This document shows positions 1 through 5,086 of a DNA stretch of 6,045 nucleotides, one piece after another (position 1 is the stretch's first letter; every line of letters starts with the position of its first letter). The DNA is taken from positions 1 through 6,045 of the forward strand of contig CALIUX010000103.1 of the NCBI GenBank assembly GCA_938048505.1, read 5' to 3'. The translations under genes were made by a program, and so were the position numbers. Origin of the DNA: an uncultured Pseudomonadales bacterium. Lineage in GTDB: Bacteria > Pseudomonadota > Gammaproteobacteria > Pseudomonadales > Cellvibrionaceae. The notes under the pieces were generated by a model. It was given only the letters and a program-made list of their open reading frames with translations. It was not told the DNA's origin and did not search any database.

Positions 1-1241
1 GCGTGAGCGCCAACACCATTTTAGGCTTTAACTATCGCAGTGAAGACCTAGAATTAAAGCATGCATTTTTTGATGAAACATTTGATTTTAGAGACTTAAC
101 TGTTGGCCCGACTCCCAATGATCGCATTGCTCCTGCGGTGGACAACCCCTTAGAAAATGCCGTGATTGGTGTTGATGAACAGGGCAGAAATTTTCTTGAA
201 AGCGGCACAGTGTTAAGAAACTTCAACCTTCATGAGATATCAGTTAACAATAATGCCGGCATTTTTGCTCTTTCGGATATTAAAATTGATAAATTGAACC
301 TCTTGTTAGGTGCTCGTTATGATTACTTTGATGTTGAATCAGAAAATATTGCGAGAACACTACTCGACAATCGCTTTGATTCAGTAACAGACTTTCAAGG
401 AAAACAAACAGCCACTGAGGATGCATTCAGCTTCAACACCAGCATCTCATATAATTTTGAGAATGGCCTAACGCCTTATATTACCTATGCTGAATCAACA
501 TCATTAAGCACAAACCAGCTTGGCGGGTTAATACCTAGCACCATACCCAGCGGCGCATTTATACAAGATTCTACCCTCGCAGAAATCGGTGTGAAATTTG
601 AAGGGTTAGATGGGCGACTCTACACAGCACTAACCTATTATGACCAAGAAAAATCCGAGCAGTCTGGCCAAACACAAGCACTAACAGAAGTTTTTGGTGA
701 TGGCATTGAATTAGAAGTGAGAGCAGTTGTAAATGATGCTATCTCAATTGTTGCAACCGCAACACACTCAGAAACCACCGAAATTGGCGACCAAATATTT
801 ACGGTTATTAACGGTGCTGATTTTGCTGAGCAAAACGGCTTAAAACCAGAAGATGTTTATGGTGGGCGCATTGCCGGGGATCGCGCAACATTTGTTGGAG
901 AAGGCGCTGAACTTGAACGAGGCGGCCTACCCGATACAATCTTTAGTATTTACGGCACTCACCTCCTATCTTTTGAAGATTCCGATTTAACAACTAGTTT
1001 AGGCGTCACATGGGTAGACGAAACAGCCACCGATGTTTTTGAATCTGTTACGCTACCAAGCTATATGGTTTGGACGGGTTCTGTTCGTTTTGAAGCTGAC
1101 CGGTTCACAACACTCTTACAAATCAACAACTTAACAAATGAAAAATATTACACCTCAGCGGATCTATTTGATTCTGTTGTTGTCAAACCATCAGAAGGTC
1201 GTACTGCATCACTAACTTTTACTTATGCATTTGGCAACTAG
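1..1241 (+). CDS. TonB-dependent outer-membrane receptor, C-terminal beta-barrel (5' partial)
   Basis: The reading frame is open from the left edge, so the GTG at position 3 is an internal valine codon and not the start. About 412 residues are visible, against 650-900 for a whole receptor, so the signal peptide, TonB box and plug domain lie outside the window. What is seen is a barrel: alternating polar/aromatic strands (LLLGARYDYFDV, LTPYITYAEST, LYTALTYYDQEK), long acidic loops, and the family's typical end, NNLTNEKYYTS followed by GRTASLTFTYAF. The terminal aromatic beta-signal residue is followed by two extra residues (GN). Such proteins import scarce ligands across the outer membrane using TonB energy. 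The Y-rich strand style resembles siderophore-type receptors, but the ligand cannot be read from this part. The gene ends at TAG and is followed within 35 bases by its own terminator. It converges on a purine permease, so it is a separate transcript. Confidence 0.9.
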   Translation, partial: VSANTILGFNYRSEDLELKHAFFDETFDFRDLTVGPTPNDRIAPAVDNPLENAVIGVDEQGRNFLESGTVLRNFNLHEISVNNNAGIFALSDIKIDKLNLLLGARYDYFDVESENIARTLLDNRFDSVTDFQGKQTATEDAFSFNTSISYNFENGLTPYITYAESTSLSTNQLGGLIPSTIPSGAFIQDSTLAEIGVKFEGLDGRLYTALTYYDQEKSEQSGQTQALTEVFGDGIELEVRAVVNDAISIVATATHSETTEIGDQIFTVINGADFAEQNGLKPEDVYGGRIAGDRATFVGEGAELERGGLPDTIFSIYGTHLLSFEDSDLTTSLGVTWVDETATDVFESVTLPSYMVWTGSVRFEADRFTTLLQINNLTNEKYYTSADLFDSVVVKPSEGRTASLTFTYAFGN

Positions 1242-1275
1242 CTAGCTTTTCCACATTATTTTTCCTCCCCTTACT

Positions 1276-1300
1276 GGCGGCTTTTTAGCCGCCTTTTTTT
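1276..1300 (+). terminator. Intrinsic terminator of the TonB-dependent receptor gene
   Basis: A perfect seven-pair stem GGCGGCT / AGCCGCC with a TTTT loop is followed directly by seven T residues. It begins 35 bases after the receptor's stop codon. There is no A-tract before the stem on the plus strand, so the minus-strand reading lacks a U-tract. The element should therefore terminate only the plus-strand transcript and not the convergent permease gene. Confidence 0.93.
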
Positions 1301-1323
1301 ATCATTCACGTTTTATTACTGAC

Positions 1324-2700
1324 CTATTTTTTAGGTATAAGTAGCTCTAAAGCAATTGCAATAAAGGCACCCGTAGAAATAGGAAAGGCCAAGAGTATTT
1401 TTAATTCATCGGATAAAAAAGAGAGAGAGGTTGCGTAGCGGCTAAGAAAAAAAGCGGCTATTAAGGAAGTCAAGACAATCGTTATTGAGCGCACAGTGAG
1501 GCCACCTCTCTTAACGATACTGAAACCTGAAAATGATACCAACCCGAACATAAGGACTGTACTACCATATACAACGGCACTAGGGATCATCTGAAAAAAG
1601 CCTCCTACCACAGGAAAAATCCCCATACAGATTAAAATACCCGCAACAACATACCCTACCTTGCGACTTGCAATCCCTGTTAAGCGGATAACACCATTAT
1701 TCTGGCTAAACGTTGTATTAGGAAAAGTCGCACAACACACGGCAATCAGTGAATTGAGTGCGTCACCCAACAAACCTCCTTTTATACGCTTCCAATAGGC
1801 ATCTCCTGTCGTTTTTAATCGGCTAAGACTACAGGTTGCGGTTAAATCTCCGACAGATTCGGTGGCTGTAATAAAGAATACCGGCAACATTAAAAACAAC
1901 ACCCCCCAGTTGAAGCTCATACCGTATTTTAAGGGTTCAGGTATAAACGTCACATCAAGCTGATCGATTACAGAAAGATCTACCTGTTTAAAGGCTAACG
2001 CAACAACAAACCCCACACTCAAACCAGCCGTTATACTCGCTATTCGAAACCACATATTTTTTGAAAAGGCCATCAAAAACGTGACAGAAAAAACAATAAT
2101 AGACATCACAATAACCAGCCATCCTTCATTAGCTTGTTGCGCGATGGAATATTGTTTGTAGAGGTTATTCAGTGTTGTCCAAACGAGTGTAAGGCCAATT
2201 AAAATGACTGTTGTACCGGTCACATTGGGGGTAAATATTTTTTTCAAATGATGAATGTAGTAACACAATGGCAACATAATAATGGCACAGATGGCTGAAC
2301 TCCCAAATATTGCTGCGAGCTTATCATCATTGCTCATACTTTCTGGCAAACTAAAAAAAGCAAACAGAATAGGCCCAATAAATGTAAAACTTGTTCCTTG
2401 AATAGATAATAAGCCAGAGCCAAATGGACCAATACGCGCCATCTGAATCAGTGTGGCAAGGCCAGAGATCAACAGTGCAGATGTGATTAAATAATTTGTA
2501 TCACTAATGGATAGCCCCATACCTTTTGCCATAATCAAAGGGGCTGTAATGATGCCACCAAAAACAGCCAAAAAATGCTGAAAGCCCGCTACTAACGATA
2601 CAACATTTGAAGGTTTGTCATTCAAACCAAATGCGTGTGTTGGCTCTCTTGGGTGAGACAATAAGCTAGCATCAGCCATTACTTTATTAGGGGTAGACAT
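1324..2700 (-). CDS. NCS2/NAT-family xanthine (uracil/xanthine) permease
   Basis: A 458-residue inner-membrane nucleobase:cation symporter of the NAT (nucleobase-ascorbate transporter) branch, close in length to E. coli XanQ (466). It should import a purine such as xanthine, possibly urate, with protons through a 14-segment core. Seen in order: a hydrophilic N-terminus ending GLNDKPS; the first helix with GFQHFLAVFGG (His42); GSGLLSIQGTSF (94-105); the TM8 glutamate in ATESVGDLTAT (Glu281); GGLLGD (Asp313); and the NAT signature QNNGVIRLTG (333-342). In E. coli XanQ the matching Glu, Asp and signature Asn are essential, and all are kept here. The signature has Arg339 where XanQ, as I recall, has Gln. 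The ATG start is preceded by GAGGAGAGG, six bases away. The gene is divergent from an AzgA-type permease and convergent with the receptor. XanQ-like, XanP-like and UacT-like specificity cannot be separated by eye. Confidence 0.92.
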   Translation of the reverse strand: MSTPNKVMADASLLSHPREPTHAFGLNDKPSNVVSLVAGFQHFLAVFGGIITAPLIMAKGMGLSISDTNYLITSALLISGLATLIQMARIGPFGSGLLSIQGTSFTFIGPILFAFFSLPESMSNDDKLAAIFGSSAICAIIMLPLCYYIHHLKKIFTPNVTGTTVILIGLTLVWTTLNNLYKQYSIAQQANEGWLVIVMSIIVFSVTFLMAFSKNMWFRIASITAGLSVGFVVALAFKQVDLSVIDQLDVTFIPEPLKYGMSFNWGVLFLMLPVFFITATESVGDLTATCSLSRLKTTGDAYWKRIKGGLLGDALNSLIAVCCATFPNTTFSQNNGVIRLTGIASRKVGYVVAGILICMGIFPVVGGFFQMIPSAVVYGSTVLMFGLVSFSGFSIVKRGGLTVRSITIVLTSLIAAFFLSRYATSLSFLSDELKILLAFPISTGAFIAIALELLIPKK

Positions 2701-2702
2701 TG

Positions 2703-2754
2703 AAACCTCTCCTCAGTATTACAGTGCACCTACATTGAGAGGTTTAATGTGCAA
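2703..2754 (-). promoter_or_regulatory. Candidate SD-sequestering leader element (stem-loop with anti-SD loop)
   Basis: Reading the minus strand, ACATT (2750-2746) pairs with AATGT (2736-2732), closing a nine-base loop AAACCTCTC (2745-2737). That loop is the exact complement of GAGAGGTTT (2711-2703), which includes the Shine-Dalgarno of the xanthine-type permease. An alternative lower stem, TGCAC (2753-2749) with GTGCA (2729-2725), encloses the same loop. The layout would allow an H-type pseudoknot or a plain 9-pair hairpin that blocks ribosome entry. The pairing is seen directly; a regulatory role, and any ligand, are inference. It works only if transcription starts upstream of about 2754. 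Confidence 0.4.
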
Positions 2755-2765
2755 CCCACATACCA
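2750..2765 (-). promoter_or_regulatory. Candidate sigma-54 (-24/-12) promoter for the xanthine-type permease
   Basis: The minus strand reads TGGTATGTGGGTTGCA. Against the established consensus TGGCACG-N4-TTGCA it differs at two positions (C to T twice) and keeps the invariant GG and GC exactly ten bases apart. Transcription would begin near 2739, giving a leader of about 39 bases. Nitrogen control of a purine transporter would be biologically reasonable. It competes with a possible sigma-70 start near 2789. Confidence 0.4.
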
Positions 2766-2795
2766 CAAAATAACTAAAATATATTTTTGTTTGAT

Positions 2796-2801
2796 ATTAT
2801 A
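2796..2801 (-). promoter_or_regulatory. Candidate sigma-70 -10 hexamer for the xanthine-type permease
   Basis: The minus strand has a perfect TATAAT here. The position 17 bases upstream reads AAAAAT, which is a poor -35, so an activator would probably be needed. A start near 2789 would give a leader of about 89 bases that contains the complete anti-SD stem-loop. In such AT-rich DNA a chance TATAAT is quite possible. Confidence 0.3.
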
Positions 2802-2812
2802 AGAAATAAAGC

Positions 2813-2850
2813 TGCACCATTTTTTATCCTTTTATTATCTGGCGCACCAT
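2813..2850. repeat. Two direct GCACCAT boxes 30 bp apart
   Basis: GCACCAT occurs at 2814-2820 (TGCACCAT) and again at 2844-2850 (CGCACCAT), exactly 30 bases apart and so on the same face of the helix. They lie about 75 and 105 bases upstream of the start implied by the sigma-54-like element. TGCACCA resembles a half-site of the NtrC operator (TGCAC...GGTGCA), but neither copy has the opposing half, so the regulator is not identified. Confidence 0.4.
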
Positions 2851-2874
2851 AGAATATCATCATCAAATGTTTTT

Positions 2875-2894
2875 ATGAGAGTTTGTACTCTCGT
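2875..2894. repeat. Perfect dyad GAGAGT-TTGT-ACTCTC in the divergent region
   Basis: Six perfect pairs (2877-2882 with 2887-2892) around TTGT extend to eight if one G-T pair is allowed. The stem is flanked by T5 on the left and A6 on the right. It lies between the two divergent promoter zones. It could be an operator shared by both genes. It does not look like a terminator in either direction, because neither strand has a T-tract after the stem. Confidence 0.45.
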
Positions 2895-2924
2895 CAAAAA
2901 ACCTAGCTAGACGGCCATAAAAAA

Positions 2925-2953
2925 TTGACACACAATTCTCCTTTAAACAACAT
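2925..2953 (+). promoter_or_regulatory. Candidate promoter of the AzgA-type permease (good -35, weak -10)
   Basis: A perfect TTGACA (2925-2930) is followed after 17 bases by CAACAT (2948-2953), which matches only three of six positions of TATAAT. A dyad TGTCT-CA-AGACA (2953-2964) sits where the start site would be. The perfect -35 is seen; use as a promoter is inference and the -10 is poor. Confidence 0.3.
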
Positions 2954-3034
2954 GTCTCAAGACAGCATACATCTCAATTTAGAAGATTCTTTACGTTAGC
3001 TGAGACTAGAAGATAAGTAATCAATAGAGTAAGC

Positions 3035-3047
3035 GGAGTTAGCAGTG
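3035..3047 (+). promoter_or_regulatory. Ribosome binding site fixing the GTG start of the AzgA-type permease
   Basis: GGAG (3035-3038) stands six bases before GTG (3045). An in-frame TAA at 3030-3032 rules out any start further upstream. The next in-frame Met is residue 31, inside the first membrane segment. GTG is therefore the start. Confidence 0.85.
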
Positions 3048-4340
3048 GATAAAATTGCAGAATACTTTCAGTTAAAGCAGGTAGGCTCCAGTTTTACCAA
3101 AGAGGCAATCGCTGGTTTAACGACTTTCTTAGCGATGGCTTATATTACCGTGGTGAACCCTGCTATCTTATCGGATGCTGGTATGGACTTTGGCGCTGTA
3201 TTTGTTGCCACCTGCCTTGCAGCGGCCATAGGCTGCGCATTGATGGGAGTGCTTGGCAAATACCCTATTGCGCAAGCTCCCGGCATGGGTCAAAACGCCT
3301 TTTTCACTTACGCCGTTGTATTAGGTATGGGGCATACTTGGCAGGTTGCTTTAGCTGCGGTATTCCTCTCTGGCATATTATTTATTGTGTTGAGCGTTTT
3401 ACCTATACGCGAATGGCTTATCAATTCTATTCCCAAAAATCTAAAGCTGGGTATTTCAGCAGGCATAGGGCTCTTTCTTGGCATTATTGCTCTTAAGAAT
3501 GCTGGCGTTGTTGTAGATAGTCCCGCGACATTAGTACAACTCGGTGACTTGACTGCATTTGGCCCATTCATGTGCTTAGCGGGTTTTGCCATTATTGCCT
3601 CACTCAGTCAGAGAAAGACTACGGGCGCCGTCATTATCGGAATGCTTGTAGTAACAGTTATTGGCTGGCTTAGCGGACAAGCCGATTTCAAGGGCATTAT
3701 CTCCGCCCCGCCCTCACTATCTCCCGTATTGCTACAGTTGGATTTAGTCGGCGCACTGAACATCTCTATTGTTACCGTAGTCATCACAATGCTAATTGTG
3801 GATGTGTTTGATACTGCAGGCACATTGGTCGCTGTTGCGAACCGTGCAGGCTTAGTTGATGAAGAAGGTAAATTAAAAAATCTAAAAAAATCCTTACTTT
3901 CTGACTCCACCGCCACGGCTGTTGGCGCGTTGTTAGGTACTTCATCAACTACCAGCTTTATTGAAAGTGCTGCAGGGGTTGAAGCGGGCGGGAGAACGGG
4001 CTTAACGGCTGTTTTCTGTGCGTTCTTCTTTTTGCTATGCCTATTTTTTTCTCCACTAGCACAAAGCATACCGAGCTATGCGACCTCCGCTGCCTTGCTG
4101 TTTGTTGCATGCTTGATGACACGCAGCCTCGCAGATGTTCAATGGAGTGATCACACCGAAAGCGCACCCGCCGTGATTGCAGCAATAGCAATGCCATTGG
4201 GCTACTCTGTTGCAGATGGTATTGGCTTGGGCTTTATTTCTTACGCAGCCATTAAGCTATTAAGCTTTCGCGCTAAAGAATGTCCGCCCGTTGTATATGT
4301 TGTAGCTTTGATATTTATAGGGAAATTTGCGTTTTTGTAG
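3045..4340 (+). CDS. AzgA-type NCS2 purine permease (guanine/hypoxanthine or adenine)
   Basis: A 431-residue polytopic inner-membrane protein of the AzgA branch of NCS2 (COG2252 type; relatives are B. subtilis PbuG/PbuO and E. coli GhxP/GhxQ/AdeP/AdeQ). It should take up guanine, hypoxanthine or adenine with protons. Seen in order: the N-terminal KEAIAGLTTFLAMAYI (19-34), APGMGQNAFF (78-87), LGISAGIGLFLGIIALKNAG (135-154), DVFDTAGT (253-260), then TSSTTSFIESAAG (299-311) with GGRTGLTA (315-322). These are the family's hallmark stretches, including the conserved Asp in TM8 and Glu307 in TM10. The length is typical and there are no gaps. It is divergently transcribed from a NAT-branch purine permease, so the two probably share control. 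Adenine versus guanine/hypoxanthine preference cannot be settled by eye. Confidence 0.93.
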   Translation: MDKIAEYFQLKQVGSSFTKEAIAGLTTFLAMAYITVVNPAILSDAGMDFGAVFVATCLAAAIGCALMGVLGKYPIAQAPGMGQNAFFTYAVVLGMGHTWQVALAAVFLSGILFIVLSVLPIREWLINSIPKNLKLGISAGIGLFLGIIALKNAGVVVDSPATLVQLGDLTAFGPFMCLAGFAIIASLSQRKTTGAVIIGMLVVTVIGWLSGQADFKGIISAPPSLSPVLLQLDLVGALNISIVTVVITMLIVDVFDTAGTLVAVANRAGLVDEEGKLKNLKKSLLSDSTATAVGALLGTSSTTSFIESAAGVEAGGRTGLTAVFCAFFFLLCLFFSPLAQSIPSYATSAALLFVACLMTRSLADVQWSDHTESAPAVIAAIAMPLGYSVADGIGLGFISYAAIKLLSFRAKECPPVVYVVALIFIGKFAFL

Positions 4341-4356
4341 GGCTTTTACCCTTATC

Positions 4357-4380
4357 GCACCACCGATGATGCAGTTTTTT
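4357..4380 (+). terminator. Probable weak intrinsic terminator after the AzgA-type permease
   Basis: GCACCA (4357-4362) can pair with TGATGC (4367-4372) with one C-A mismatch. An alternative six-pair fold joins TTATCG (4352-4357) with CGATGA (4364-4369). Six T residues follow at 4375-4380. It starts 17-20 bases after the stop codon. The stem is weak, but position and T-tract fit. Confidence 0.45.
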
Positions 4381-4415
4381 CGATTGAACCCGCTTACATC
4401 TATAGCACCTGACAA

Positions 4416-4832
4416 CTACATGTATTTTTGTATGTCATCTGGAAAGACTTCATAACAGGGAATACCCGAAACAGCTACAGCCCAACTTGCTTTGGATGCT
4501 ATTTGAACATTTGCAGATGGCTGAATGTTATGCTCATCAGAAACCGCCGACAAACATACACTCATATAATCACTTAGCTCATGATCCGCATAATTCATCA
4601 GCCTTGAACCGCAACATGAACAGAATGCTCGGATACCATGCTCACTGGAATGATACTCACATAAATACGATTCACCACGAATAAACTTCAGCGTCGTTTT
4701 TGAAGACATAAGTTGTGTTGCATGACTCGCGCCATGAGAACGCCGACAAATAGAACAGTAACAATTCATTGCTACACCATCTACTGGCTTAAACTCAAAT
4801 TCAATTTTTTCACAAAGACATTTTGCTCTCAC
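4416..4832 (-). CDS. GFA-family (glutathione-dependent formaldehyde-activating enzyme/CENP-V-like) zinc protein
   Basis: A 138-residue soluble protein of the GFA/CENP-V fold. All seven zinc ligands known from the Gfa structure are visible: Cys5-x-Cys7 with Cys71-x-x-Cys74 (FCSCCGS) for the structural zinc, and Cys24-x-Cys26-x-x-Cys29 (CYCSIC) for the second zinc. The family founder was described as joining glutathione to formaldehyde, but most bacterial members have no proven activity, so a glutathione-linked reaction is only a family-based guess. The RRSHGA stretch after the second site and the C-terminal GIPCYEVF are typical of short members. The start is GTG, chosen because AGGAG lies six bases upstream and an in-frame TAG closes the frame just before it; the next Met (22) would lose the first cysteine pair. 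It looks monocistronic, with no formaldehyde dehydrogenase gene nearby. Confidence 0.88.
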   Translation of the reverse strand: MRAKCLCEKIEFEFKPVDGVAMNCYCSICRRSHGASHATQLMSSKTTLKFIRGESYLCEYHSSEHGIRAFCSCCGSRLMNYADHELSDYMSVCLSAVSDEHNIQPSANVQIASKASWAVAVSGIPCYEVFPDDIQKYM

Positions 4833-4843
4833 ACTATTCTCCT
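4830..4843 (-). promoter_or_regulatory. Ribosome binding site fixing the GTG start of the GFA-family gene
   Basis: On the minus strand AGGAG (4843-4839) is six bases from GTG (4832-4830). The in-frame codon just upstream (4844-4842) is TAG, so no earlier start is possible. Confidence 0.8.
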
Positions 4844-5086
4844 ATTTTTTAATATACTTAAGACCTAAATAGCCTAGCGGCGCAGTAGATTGAAATAATC
4901 CAAATAAAGAATGCTATTGGTCTTCCCTACAGCAACAATACATCAAGGGGCGTTTTAGAAAACTCAGTGTGATCATCTAAAACAAGACATATCCATACTC
5001 AAAACATTATGCGATACAACTATCATGTCCATCTCATATCTAAAATTGATATTCGGCATCCTTAAACCGCTTTATCGTAAACTATT

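Larger units (their letters stand above)
2701..3044. other. Divergent intergenic control region between the two purine permease genes
   Basis: This 344-base AT-rich stretch holds no credible gene and serves both permeases. On the minus strand, from the xanthine-type start outward, it contains a Shine-Dalgarno, a stem-loop complementary to it, a sigma-54-like element, a TATAAT hexamer and two GCACCAT boxes. In the middle is a perfect GAGAGT/ACTCTC dyad. On the plus strand towards the AzgA-type gene are a TTGACA hexamer, a TGTCT/AGACA dyad and two copies of TAGAAGAT (2980-2987 and 3007-3014). No recognisable E. coli PurR box (ACGCAAACGTTTGCGT-like) was seen. Confidence 0.8.

Noticed and set aside
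1276..1300. The GGCGGC hairpin as a bidirectional terminator also serving the convergent permease
   Set aside because: Read on the minus strand the stem is followed by AGTAAGGGG with no T-tract, so only the plus-strand direction is supported.
2701..2800. Classical purine riboswitch in the xanthine-type permease leader
   Set aside because: The conserved three-way junction bases and the paired loops of the classical purine aptamer are not visible; the stem-loop seen has a different layout.
3608..4197. Minus-strand open frames inside the AzgA-type permease gene
   Set aside because: They are antisense shadows of a clearly conserved transporter, with low-complexity composition and no domain.
4851..4856. 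TATATT on the minus strand as the -10 of the GFA-family gene
   Set aside because: The start would fall at the Shine-Dalgarno itself, leaving almost no leader, and the base stretch 17 upstream (CGCTAG) is no -35. The 254-base gap 4833-5086 shows no convincing promoter, terminator or gene.
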